Source of the DNA: Deltaproteobacteria bacterium
GTDB lineage: Bacteria; Desulfobacterota; Desulfarculia; Adiutricales; Adiutricaceae
NCBI GenBank assembly: GCA_031257955.1
Contig: JAIRNQ010000299.1
Location: 1-9,924 of the forward strand
DNA length: 9,924 bases
Direction: 5' to 3'
The translations under genes were made by a program, and so were the position numbers. Below, piece by piece: positions 1 to 6,582 of this stretch (position 1 is the stretch's first letter; each line of letters begins with the position of its first letter). The notes beneath the pieces were generated by a model, which saw only the letters and a list, made by a program, of their open reading frames with translations, did not search any database and had not been told where the DNA came from.

Positions 1-300
1 CTGGCCATCCGCCGATTGCGAGCTGTCCACCGTGAGGGTAGGCCGGCCCTCAGTCAAGGCCAAAAGTACCCCTCCCGAATGGAAAAGCCTTTTAACGGTT
101 AAAACATCCTGTTCCCGACAGTTAAACTCGCGGCTTAACTCCTGAATCGAATTATGGCCAATGTCTGGCTGATTTTCGTCACTACGCAATAAAAGCATAG
201 CGACCACAGCCACTTCGTCGGAGACTTGGTCGTTTTGAACCATGTTTACCAGTTTTACGCGTTCGTCTTCCGTAAGACGAACTGGGTAATCCATGTCCAT
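1..300 (-). CDS. Probable IS630-family transposase, N-terminal part, cut by window edge
   Basis: This minus-strand frame starts with ATG at 300 and stays open for 100 codons to the window edge, so only the N-terminus is visible. It reads VRLTEDERVKLVNMV near residues 7-21, then MLLLRSDEN near 35-43, then IQELSREFNC near 52-61 and VKRLFHSGGVLLAL near 69-82. This is the order seen in the N-terminal helix-turn-helix region of IS630-type transposases: an LTxEER opening, an A/M-xLLL-xD segment, an IAExL-type helix, and a V..VRxRF..xG..AL segment. The second HTH helix is poorly conserved. The DDE catalytic domain would lie to the left and is not seen. An AAAGAGG ribosome binding site (312-306) lies 5 bases before ATG 300 and 11 before an in-frame ATG at 294, so either could be the start. 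Base composition is visibly less GC-rich than the neighbouring genes, which fits a mobile gene. The family call rests on pattern recall and could be wrong. Confidence 0.55.
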   Translation of the reverse strand, partial: MDMDYPVRLTEDERVKLVNMVQNDQVSDEVAVVAMLLLRSDENQPDIGHNSIQELSREFNCREQDVLTVKRLFHSGGVLLALTEGRPTLTVDSSQSADGQ

Positions 301-494
301 TATGGCCTCTTTGGCGTTAGTCCCAAACGCTCGCCGATTCCCTAAACGGGCGCTTGGTTAAAGGCACGGCAAAACGCCTCATAATCGTATCCGTTTAACC
401 TACCCCTTTGTTTGGGGTTTCCGGCGAACGGGTTGAAAATGCCTCTGGGGAGGCGCTATTGCTGGCCTGCTCCCGGTCAGTTTTGCCGCCCTGG

Positions 495-590
495 CCACTT
501 GGGCAACGGAATTGCCGCGGTGGCCAAACGGGCCGCGGGCCTTATGGGCCAGGCCAAAGGCCCACCGACCGGTCGGCGGGGCGGCCAGGG
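495..590. repeat. Repeat unit B, copy 1 (96 bp)
   Basis: Positions 495-563 are identical to 796-864. After one single-base indel and two mismatches, 571-590 is again identical to 873-892. The copy contains a perfect 12-bp palindrome, CCGACCGGTCGG, at 565-576, which has diverged in the other copy. The flanks of this copy keep only the last bases (CCACTT) and first bases (GCGGCCAGGG) of the adjoining unit A, as if the rest had decayed or been lost. Confidence 0.85.
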
Positions 591-747
591 TCGGTGGCCA
601 TGAACGGTTGTCTGGCGGGAGTCCCGGGGGACGATCTTAGGTCCGAGGTCAGCTTTGTTCTAAATTGCCATTTTAGCCTAGCCTAAAGCGTCGTCAGGGC
701 CCTTGGGGACTGGGGACGATACTTATATGCCATCCTCGGGCCAAAAC

Positions 748-936
748 GCGGCCAGGGCCGTCTGGGACCGATTGCGGGCCATGTGGCCTTTCAGTCCACT
801 TGGGCAACGGAATTGCCGCGGTGGCCAAACGGGCCGCGGGCCTTATGGGCCAGGCCAAAGGCCCCACCGGCTGGTCGGCGGGGCGGCCAGGGCCGTCTGG
901 GACCGATTGCGGGCCGTGTGGCCTTTCAGTCCACTT
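748..936. repeat. A-B-A repeat, period 135 bp, 1.4 copies
   Basis: A 54-bp unit (748-801) recurs at 883-936 with a single mismatch (A at 781, G at 916), an offset of exactly 135 bp. The intervening 81 bp is unit B, also present at 495-590. The array ends about 50 bp after the helicase stop codon in the direction of its transcription. No gene lies inside. It is too short and too unlike CRISPR repeats to be an array. A dispersed intergenic element family or a local tandem duplication are both possible. Confidence 0.85.
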
Positions 937-984
937 TAGCACCCGTTGGCCTATATTTAAAGGCGGCTTTTCCCCGGGCGGGGG

Positions 985-3105
985 TCAAGTCTCGGCCGGG
1001 GACAGGGGGGCGTCGAAGCGCAGGTTTCTGGCCGTGGCGAAGGCGTCAAATTTCACCTGGTAGGCGGCGTCTTTCTCGCTAACCGACAGGATAAGGCCCG
1101 AGCCCCAGGCGGGATGGACCACGCGCTGGCCCTGGGCCAGGCGAAGGGGGGCTTGGCCGTCTCGGGGGACATATTCGTCGGGCGGGCTTCCGGGGTGGGT
1201 GACCAAGTGAAGGTTGTCCAGGCCCATCTCGAAGACGAAGCGGGAGGTGTGGCTAAACGTGCCTTCGTGGGTCCGGCCCGAGGAATTGCTTAGAAATAGG
1301 GCTTCGCGGGCCCTGGTCATGGCCACGTAGCAAAGGCGGCGCTCTTCGGCCATGTCGTCGGGGGTCAGGGCCCGGTGACTGGGAAGTGAGCCTTCAGCCA
1401 AGCCGATCAGGAAGACGGCGTCGAATTCCAGGCCCTTGGCGGCGTGGATGGACATGAGTTTAACGGTCTTTTCCGGGAGGTCGTTGTTGACCTCGGTGAA
1501 GAGGGCGGCCTGGTCCAAAAATTCCTCGAGGGTGGCCTCTGGGTCGTTGCCAAAGTCGGCGATGGCCCTTTTGAGTTCGGCGGCGTTGTCCAGGCGTTCC
1601 TGGTCGCCTTGGCGCCTGAGGTAGGCCTCGTAGCCGGTGTCGTCCAGGAGCTTTTGGAAGAGATCTATCAGGGAGAGTTGGCCCACCAGTGGTCTCAGGT
1701 TCTCGATGATCCGAACGTAATCGGCCGCCCCGGTTTTGGCCAGGACGGGGTGGTCGCCCAGCCCGACCAGGGCCCGGTAGAGGCTTATCCCTTGGCGCTC
1801 GGCCACCCTGGCGATTTGGCCCAGGGTTTTTTGGCCCACTTTTCGGGAGGGCGCCTTGATGGTCCGCCGAAAGGACATGTCGTCGGCGGCCGTGAGCATG
1901 CGAAGGTAAGAAATCATGTCTTTGACTTCTTTTCGCCCGTAAAAGGCGGTACCGCTGAAGAGCCTATAGGGTATGCCCGCCCTGACGAATTTTTCCTCAA
2001 TGGCTCGGCTGAAGTGGTGGGCGCGGTAGATGACGGCTATTTCGGCGGGATCGGCCTCGCCGGTTAATAGTTTTTTAGTTTTTAAGGCCACCCATTCGGC
2101 TTCGGCGTAGGCGTCCTTGGCCCTAAAATAAAGGGGTTTGGGCCCGCCGGGCTTGAGGCCCGATTGCCGGTAGGGCAAACGGTCCGGGTTGCGCTCGATT
2201 AAGGCCGAGCAGGCGGCGATGATCCGATCGGTCGAGCGGTAGTTGGTCGGGAGGCTAAGGCCGGCGGAGGGTTCATGGACTTCGGTGAACTCGATGAAGA
2301 GCTTGACGTGGGAACCCCGCCAAGTGTAGATGGTCTGGTCGGGATCCCCGACGATGAAAAGATTTTTGTGGTAGCCGGCCAAGGCGTCAACCAAGTCGTA
2401 TTGGCGTTTGCTTACGTCCTGGAACTCGTCGACCATGACGTATTGAATCCGACGCTGCCACTTTTCCCGAACCGGCGGGTGGTTTTCCAAAATATAGGAG
2501 GCGAAGTTGATGAGATCGTTAAAGTCCAGACCGAAAGACTGTTTTTGTTTGTAGAGGTACCTTAGAAAAATGCCTTGGGGCAGGTCATTCGTTTGGGAGT
2601 ACTCCGCCTTAAGCTCTTCGTTGTTGAGCAGATGAAATTTGTCGATGTAGGAATAAGAAAAAAGTTTTTTCGTCTCAATGATTTCGTCCAGGGCCTGCTT
2701 TACAGTCAGATCCGACATCTTTAGACTCATTTCCTCAAATATTTGGTCCATCACGTCCCTTTGGTCGACGTTGTCTAGGACGATGAAGTTTTTTGGGTAG
2801 CCGAGGACGTGGATGTCTTCCTTGAGGAGCTTGAGGCAGAAGGAGTGTATGGTCGAGATGTAACCCAGATCCAGATCGCCCAGCCTCTCCCGGATCCTTT
2901 TCTTCATTTCGTTGGCCGCTTTGTTGGTAAAGGTGGCGCAGAGGATGTTGGCCGGGCTCACCCCAAGAGTGTCCACCAGATAAGCGTAGCGCCTGGTAAG
3001 GGTTCTGGTTTTGCCGGTCCCCGGGCCGGCTATGACCCTGACGGCGCCCTCGGTTGTGGTGACCGCTTCGATCTGTTCTGGGTTTAGGTCAGAGAGGTGG
3101 TCCAT
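985..3105 (-). CDS. uvrD: UvrD/PcrA-type superfamily 1A DNA helicase
   Basis: This is an ATP-dependent 3'-5' DNA helicase that would unwind DNA in repair and replication restart and strip RecA from DNA. All SF1A motifs are visible in order: Q motif LNPEQ (7-11), Walker A GPGTGKT (27-33), CATFTNKAANEM (56-67), TIHSF (85-89), Walker B VDEFQD (225-230), DPDQTIYTWRGS (254-265), TNYRST (287-292), SIHAAKGLEF (552-561) and EERRLCYVAMTRAR (587-600). The C-terminus (about 661-697, VHPAWGSG...) matches the small Tudor-like domain that in PcrA contacts RNA polymerase. At 706 residues it is close to the usual PcrA/UvrD length and looks intact. The ATG at 3105 lacks a clear Shine-Dalgarno sequence, but no better in-frame start is near. 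It lies 144 bp after the thymidylate synthase-like gene on the same strand. That gap is GC-rich with repeated ACCCGGG, so co-transcription is possible but not shown. UvrD and PcrA cannot be separated from sequence alone. Confidence 0.95.
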   Translation of the reverse strand: MDHLSDLNPEQIEAVTTTEGAVRVIAGPGTGKTRTLTRRYAYLVDTLGVSPANILCATFTNKAANEMKKRIRERLGDLDLGYISTIHSFCLKLLKEDIHVLGYPKNFIVLDNVDQRDVMDQIFEEMSLKMSDLTVKQALDEIIETKKLFSYSYIDKFHLLNNEELKAEYSQTNDLPQGIFLRYLYKQKQSFGLDFNDLINFASYILENHPPVREKWQRRIQYVMVDEFQDVSKRQYDLVDALAGYHKNLFIVGDPDQTIYTWRGSHVKLFIEFTEVHEPSAGLSLPTNYRSTDRIIAACSALIERNPDRLPYRQSGLKPGGPKPLYFRAKDAYAEAEWVALKTKKLLTGEADPAEIAVIYRAHHFSRAIEEKFVRAGIPYRLFSGTAFYGRKEVKDMISYLRMLTAADDMSFRRTIKAPSRKVGQKTLGQIARVAERQGISLYRALVGLGDHPVLAKTGAADYVRIIENLRPLVGQLSLIDLFQKLLDDTGYEAYLRRQGDQERLDNAAELKRAIADFGNDPEATLEEFLDQAALFTEVNNDLPEKTVKLMSIHAAKGLEFDAVFLIGLAEGSLPSHRALTPDDMAEERRLCYVAMTRAREALFLSNSSGRTHEGTFSHTSRFVFEMGLDNLHLVTHPGSPPDEYVPRDGQAPLRLAQGQRVVHPAWGSGLILSVSEKDAAYQVKFDAFATARNLRFDAPLSPAET

Positions 3106-3249
3106 CTGGCTTGTCCGTGTGGTCAGCCCAAGTCGGGCGGGACCGGTTGCCGGGCTTGGCCGCCGGGGCCTTGGTCTGGCACCGGGGCGGCCCCCAAGGT
3201 GGCACCCGGGTTCCGGGCCGGTACCCGGGCCTGGAAGCGCCCGGTGGGC

Positions 3250-4791
3250 TCAATCGTTGGGGAGGCTTTTGTCCTGAACGTATTCGGTATGGTTGGTCAG
3301 GGCCCGCCAGGCCCGCTCCAGTTGGCCCCCCAGGTACAGGGCATGGTAAGGGTCGGAAAAGGCTTGGACCTTGGCCAGCCGCCAGCCCAATTCCGATGGG
3401 GTTTGGCCGGAATATTCCGTAAGGAGTTCGCCATCGGGGGCGTGGTGATAAACTATTATGAGTTTTTGGTTATGGTCCACGGTGATCCTGAAAAAACCGT
3501 TGGGATCCGTTTTAGTCTTATGGGCCCGGCCCAACCTGGCCTCGACGGTCGAGAGAACTTGCGGCAGATCGGCCGGGTCCAGCGAGAGGGACAGCGAGAC
3601 CACGGTTAGGCGGCCGGGGCTCAGTTCAAATTCCTCGGTCCGATCCGGCCTGGCGTTGGCCATCTCGCAAACCCGTTTCATCAGCCCCTGGAGCCCGACG
3701 CAATTGACCGGCCAGGCCCGGGCCCCGTTGTGGGAGCGGAACTGGGCGACTAAATGGACTTTGTTTTGAACCTTTCGAAAAAAAACCGATACCAGGCAAG
3801 GCGAGTCGTGGCCGTCGGGATCGGCCAAATTGTCCCATAGGGCGGCGTAGGCGTGGCGGGAGTCCCCGGCCTTGGCCAGATCCCCGGCCGCCCAGTCCAG
3901 AAAGTCCGGGCCAAAATACCGCCTGAGCCGGTTGCCGTAAGTGTAGGGCATACCGTGATCCAAGTCCGGGCTCAGAAGCTGGCCTTGGTATTCGGAGAGT
4001 TTGTCCCGGGTGACGTTGAGGAGGGCCAGATCCCGCTCGCCGATGAGGGCCGGGTTTTCGATCACCGCCTTGAAATTCATGAGCTCCAGGCGTTCCTTCC
4101 CATTTCTGAGGCGGACCGGTTGGCCAAAACGGTGGAGCCGGACCAGTATTTCGGACCAGGCCTCGACGATGGTCTCGGCCGTAACCGAGTGCCCAAAGGG
4201 GTCGGAAGGGTAAAGATCGACCTTGGGTTTAGGCAGGGGCACGGGATCGGGCCTGGTCCCGTTCGGCTTGGCCCAAGGACGGTAGTCGGCCAGAGCGGCC
4301 TTTATTTCGGCCAAGATCTCCGGGGTGATGGAACCGGTCAGATCGATGGCCCTGGGTCTCTCCAAAAACATTTCGGGCTTGAGCAGGCTGTCCATGGTGT
4401 AGGAGGCCCCGGGTCCGTCGATAACCATTTTTTCCAGATCCTCGGAGTGCCCGTCTTCAAAGACGTAGGCCTGTTTTTGTCCGGTCAGCCTGACCTTTCC
4501 TTCCAGAAAGAGCTTTAGGTGATCCGAGGCCCCGGAAAAATCTTTGCCGCAGAGGATGAGGGTATCGATTTGTGGGTTGTGGTGGAGGTTTCGAAGCATG
4601 ACGTTTAGTCCGCCGCCGTATAGCCCGCCAATCAAGGCGATTTTACTGTCGGGGCCCAGAAGTTCGGGGTAGGCTTTATCGATCCGATCGCGCAAGTAGC
4701 CCACCGGCGTCCACAGCGAACAAAGGGCCACCGTGGCCGCGCGGTTTTCGACGATTATGTTTTTGGCCTCGATGGCCAGCGACAATAACAT
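3250..4791 (-). CDS. Thymidylate synthase-like protein fused to MtrA-like and DUF4346-like domains
   Basis: The 513-residue protein probably makes dTMP from dUMP, but with an unusual build. Residues 15-100 (ALCSLWTP, GGLYGGGLNVMLRN, NPQIDTLILCGKDFSG) resemble the MtrA family, subunit A of tetrahydromethanopterin S-methyltransferase. Residues about 200-400 resemble a thymidylate synthase core: DHGMPYTYGNRLR (278-290) for the G-x-YG-x-xWR segment, SPC (330-332) with the candidate catalytic Cys332, FRS (351-353) for the phosphate-binding RS, and PVN (361-363) for the pyrimidine-binding Asn. Residues about 429-508 (NGFFRITVD, HALYLGGQLERAWRAL, YVQD) resemble DUF4346. Compared with E. coli ThyA, Asp169 appears replaced by Asn355, and the HLY motif is replaced by a Ser/Leu run near 399-404. 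The nearest relatives I know are the divergent synthases of methanogens. It follows the dCMP deaminase by 106 bp, which supports a role in dTMP synthesis. GGGGAG lies about 15 bases before the ATG. The domain calls are by eye. Activity is inferred. Confidence 0.72.
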   Translation of the reverse strand: MLLSLAIEAKNIIVENRAATVALCSLWTPVGYLRDRIDKAYPELLGPDSKIALIGGLYGGGLNVMLRNLHHNPQIDTLILCGKDFSGASDHLKLFLEGKVRLTGQKQAYVFEDGHSEDLEKMVIDGPGASYTMDSLLKPEMFLERPRAIDLTGSITPEILAEIKAALADYRPWAKPNGTRPDPVPLPKPKVDLYPSDPFGHSVTAETIVEAWSEILVRLHRFGQPVRLRNGKERLELMNFKAVIENPALIGERDLALLNVTRDKLSEYQGQLLSPDLDHGMPYTYGNRLRRYFGPDFLDWAAGDLAKAGDSRHAYAALWDNLADPDGHDSPCLVSVFFRKVQNKVHLVAQFRSHNGARAWPVNCVGLQGLMKRVCEMANARPDRTEEFELSPGRLTVVSLSLSLDPADLPQVLSTVEARLGRAHKTKTDPNGFFRITVDHNQKLIIVYHHAPDGELLTEYSGQTPSELGWRLAKVQAFSDPYHALYLGGQLERAWRALTNHTEYVQDKSLPND

Positions 4792-4811
4792 AACGGGCCC
4801 GCGCTCCCCTA

Positions 4812-4834
4812 CCGCCGGCGCCCTCGGCCGGCGG
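4812..4834 (-). promoter_or_regulatory. Perfect 8-bp hairpin directly before the ribosome binding site of the TS-like gene
   Basis: CCGCCGGC (4812-4819) and GCCGGCGG (4827-4834) are exact inverted complements around a 7-base loop. On the minus-strand transcript the stem ends one base before AGGGGAG, the probable ribosome binding site of the TS-like gene. No U-run follows, so it is not a standard terminator. It could be an RNA processing or translation-control element, or simply a GC-rich coincidence. Confidence 0.45.
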
Positions 4835-4897
4835 CGATATGGGGTAATTGGGTTTCTGGGATTATGTGGGCCCGACAGGACGCGGGCGGCGGGACTT

Positions 4898-5503
4898 TTA
4901 GCCCGAAGGCAAAAGCCGTTCCGAGGTTATCCCCAACAGGGCCCCGGCGATTTTTTTGGCGTCGTCCCCGCTGATCGATAGCCGTTCGTAGACATCGAAG
5001 GCCTCCTTGGCCGCCCGGGCCCAGCTCTCGTCCCTTTCCCGGTTGACGGACTCGTAGGGGAGCTCATAGTAAACCTTGGTAATCCCGTTATTCTTAAGCC
5101 TTTCGATGCACTTGATGCACGGAGACAGCGTGGAATATAGGGTCGCACCCGGCAAAAGGTCGGCCACCCCGAAGCGGTGGGCCAGATCGATGGCGTTTTC
5201 TTCGGCGTGTAGACTGGAGCAGCCATGTAAGAGCTTAAGCCGGTCGGGGATGTTGTTGGCCCTTCGGGCGCAATATATTTGGCCGTCATGACCCAGGTCG
5301 GTGCAGTGGATGGCCCCCGGCGGGGCCCCGTTATAACCGGTGGCCAGGATGCGGTTACCCACGGCGATGACGCAGCCGACGGGCCGGGAAGAGCAAGTGG
5401 AACGGGTGCTGACCACTTTGGCGATGGCCATGAAATACTCGTTCCAACCCGGGCGGGAGATTAGCCGCCCCTCCAGTAGGCTAGGAATGGGAAAAACCGT
5501 CAT
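4898..5503 (-). CDS. dCMP deaminase (ComEB/DCTD family)
   Basis: This is a cytoplasmic zinc enzyme that converts dCMP to dUMP, the substrate of thymidylate synthase. The family signature is clear: WNEYFMAIAKVVSTRSTC (20-37), VGCVIAVGNRILATGYNGAPPG (42-63), the zinc and catalytic HAE motif at 99-101 within HAEENAI, and the PCxxC zinc ligands at 128-132. The HC at 66-67 and the further cysteines before HAE match the extended dCMP deaminase pattern rather than plain cytidine deaminase or tRNA adenosine deaminase. Length is 201 residues, slightly long because of a C-terminal tail of about 40 residues without a recognised domain. The ATG at 5503 lacks a strong ribosome binding site. The conserved block begins near residue 20, so a start slightly downstream would also preserve function. 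It lies 36 bp after the ParB-like gene and 106 bp before the TS-like gene, consistent with one operon for dTMP supply. Confidence 0.9.
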   Translation of the reverse strand: MTVFPIPSLLEGRLISRPGWNEYFMAIAKVVSTRSTCSSRPVGCVIAVGNRILATGYNGAPPGAIHCTDLGHDGQIYCARRANNIPDRLKLLHGCSSLHAEENAIDLAHRFGVADLLPGATLYSTLSPCIKCIERLKNNGITKVYYELPYESVNRERDESWARAAKEAFDVYERLSISGDDAKKIAGALLGITSERLLPSG

Positions 5504-5539
5504 GGGATAAGCTTTCGGGCTTTCGGCCGGGGCGGCCGA

Positions 5540-6175
5540 TCAGCCTTGCCCCCTGGGACCGCCGACGTTTTGGAAGGCCGAATTGAAATCCCGGTACAGT
5601 TTTTTGTTGTCTGCCGTCCGGTGCCATTTTTTTATGTGGCCGGCCGGGATGGTTCCCCCTTCCAGAACGGTTACCTGGTCCCAGGGCGAGAGGCCGGGGA
5701 TGGGGTAGGCGTAGTAGGGGTATTCCTTGGGCAAGTTCTCGGCCAGGACCACGGTTGGGATAAGCCATTCCAGGCGACCGGCGTAGAGCCTATGCATACC
5801 GTCGTTTACCACGTTAATAGTTGAACCGTCGGCCTCTGGGATGGCCTCGACCACCGGGGGCAACAAATCTATGGACTCCGGGCTTTGGTCGGTCCGTATG
5901 GTCAGGTAACCGGTAAGGGATAGGGGGTGGTGGCCAAACTCGGCCAGGCCCCATTCCAGGCACTGGACCCGCAGAAGGTTGTCGGTTAAGACGTAACGCT
6001 GGGCCGGCCTAAACAAATCGTAGGGTAAGGGCCTTAGGGTCAGTTTGGCCTGGGCGTAGGGCTTGGCCGATCGATCCTTGAGCATGACCACCTCCCTAAG
6101 GCGGCTTAGGAGTTCGTCGGGGCCATGGGCATCGACATGGGTGATTTTAAAGGGCGTAAAGGTCATATATACCAT
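5540..6175 (-). CDS. ParB/sulfiredoxin-like protein of unknown function
   Basis: I do not recognise a named family for this 211-residue protein. Its clearest feature is INVVNDGMHRLYAGR (120-134) followed by IPTVVL (139-144). This resembles the DGxHR...A...G...IP-V segment of ParB N-terminal and sulfiredoxin-fold proteins, whose members include CTP-hydrolysing ParB, ATP-using sulfiredoxin and free serine kinase. No helix-turn-helix domain of true ParB is present, so a chromosome-partition role is unlikely. A Pro/Tyr/Trp-rich stretch (PYYAYPIPGLSPWDQV, 153-168) follows, then a basic C-terminus. No signal peptide or membrane segment is seen. It is the first gene of the run leading to dCMP deaminase and the TS-like protein, which suggests, but does not prove, a job in deoxypyrimidine metabolism. 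ATG codons at 6175 and 6166 are both possible starts. Neither has a good ribosome binding site. Confidence 0.6.
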   Translation of the reverse strand: MVYMTFTPFKITHVDAHGPDELLSRLREVVMLKDRSAKPYAQAKLTLRPLPYDLFRPAQRYVLTDNLLRVQCLEWGLAEFGHHPLSLTGYLTIRTDQSPESIDLLPPVVEAIPEADGSTINVVNDGMHRLYAGRLEWLIPTVVLAENLPKEYPYYAYPIPGLSPWDQVTVLEGGTIPAGHIKKWHRTADNKKLYRDFNSAFQNVGGPRGQG

Positions 6176-6312
6176 GCTTTATATAGAATTTTTATAAGTG
6201 TTATGGATTAACGATATGGCTTATTGATTATATTAACTAGATATCTAGCCATATAATTAACCAAACACGGAGCCGACAAGAACAAACCATCCGGTTAAAA
6301 AATATTAAAAGA
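6176..6312 (-). promoter_or_regulatory. AT-rich control region upstream of the ParB-like/dCMP deaminase operon
   Basis: About 135 bp of strikingly AT-rich DNA sits directly before the first gene of the operon, in a window that is otherwise GC-rich. On the minus strand a weak sigma70-like pair is TTGTCG (6279-6274) and TATATG (6255-6250) with an 18-base spacer. A TATAAT occurs at 6232-6227 without a good -35. A perfect 12-bp palindrome, CTAGATATCTAG, lies at 6237-6248, between these boxes and the gene, and could be an operator. The exact promoter is uncertain. Confidence 0.45.
6237..6248. promoter_or_regulatory. 12-bp palindrome CTAGATATCTAG, possible operator
   Basis: This perfect palindrome lies about 60 bp upstream of the ParB-like gene start and overlaps the candidate promoter region. 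Binding by a regulator is an inference. AT-rich DNA yields short palindromes by chance. Confidence 0.3.
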
Positions 6313-6323
6313 CCGCAAGTATA

Positions 6324-6357
6324 CCCATTCCCTTTCCGTTGACGGAAAGGGTAAGGG
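6324..6357. other. Long imperfect hairpin in the divergent intergenic region
   Basis: CCCTTTCCG (6330-6338) pairs exactly with CGGAAAGGG (6343-6351) around TTGA. The stem extends outward with two mismatches, through CCC at 6324-6326 against GGG at 6355-6357. Neither strand has a T-run immediately after it, so it is not a typical intrinsic terminator. It lies between the AT-rich promoter region and the 63-bp repeats. A role is unknown. Confidence 0.5.
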
Positions 6358-6419
6358 AGGCCTGAAAGCCGATTGGTCTAACGGCATTATACCCTATGGG
6401 CCATCGTCTTCATAGAATC

Positions 6420-6545
6420 CCCGGGCGACGGCCTACCGTCCCGCGGGACTCCCCGTGTCCTACCGGGCCCGCTTTTGGCGCGCCCGGGCGACGCCCCGAG
6501 GCCCCACGCGACTCCCCGTGTCCTACCGGGCCCGCTCTTGGCGCG
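6420..6545. repeat. Two tandem copies of a 63-bp GC-rich repeat
   Basis: Copy 1 is 6420-6482 and copy 2 is 6483-6545, directly abutting. The first 11 bases are identical, the next 16 have diverged, and the last 36 are identical except for one T/C difference. Each copy ends in TTGGCGCG. The repeat lies upstream of the aldo/keto reductase promoter. Frames across it translate to low-complexity sequence and are not taken as genes. Confidence 0.85.
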
Positions 6546-6582
6546 CCGGGGCGGGGGCGAGAGGCAATCTTTTGGGGCCGAT

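Larger units (their letters stand above)
301..984. other. 684-bp gene-free region with duplicated GC-rich repeats
   Basis: No convincing gene is seen here. Short open frames exist on both strands, but their translations are Gly/Pro/Arg-rich, low in complexity, and follow the repeated DNA rather than any protein family. The first part (301-420) is less GC-rich and presumably carries the promoter of the minus-strand transposase-like gene. The remainder is dominated by the GGCC-rich repeats listed separately. No clear terminator with a T-run follows the helicase stop codon at 985. Confidence 0.6.

Noticed and set aside
748..936. CRISPR array or tRNA-like repeat
   Set aside because: The repeat units are 54 and 81 bp with only one full period and no regular short repeats with unique spacers. 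No tRNA cloverleaf was recognised.
408..942. Several short open frames on both strands in the repeat region
   Set aside because: They follow the repeated DNA, give Gly/Pro/Arg-rich low-complexity translations in several frames at once, and lack family resemblance.
1444..2067. 207-codon plus-strand frame opposite the helicase gene
   Set aside because: It is an antisense shadow of a strongly conserved helicase coding sequence and has no recognisable protein motifs.
3853..4518. 221-codon plus-strand frame opposite the TS-like gene
   Set aside because: It is antisense to the gene whose translation shows family motifs; this translation shows none.
5540..6175. True ParB chromosome-partition protein
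   Set aside because: There is no HTH or C-terminal dimerisation domain and no parA neighbour; only the short DGxHR-type motif resembles ParB.
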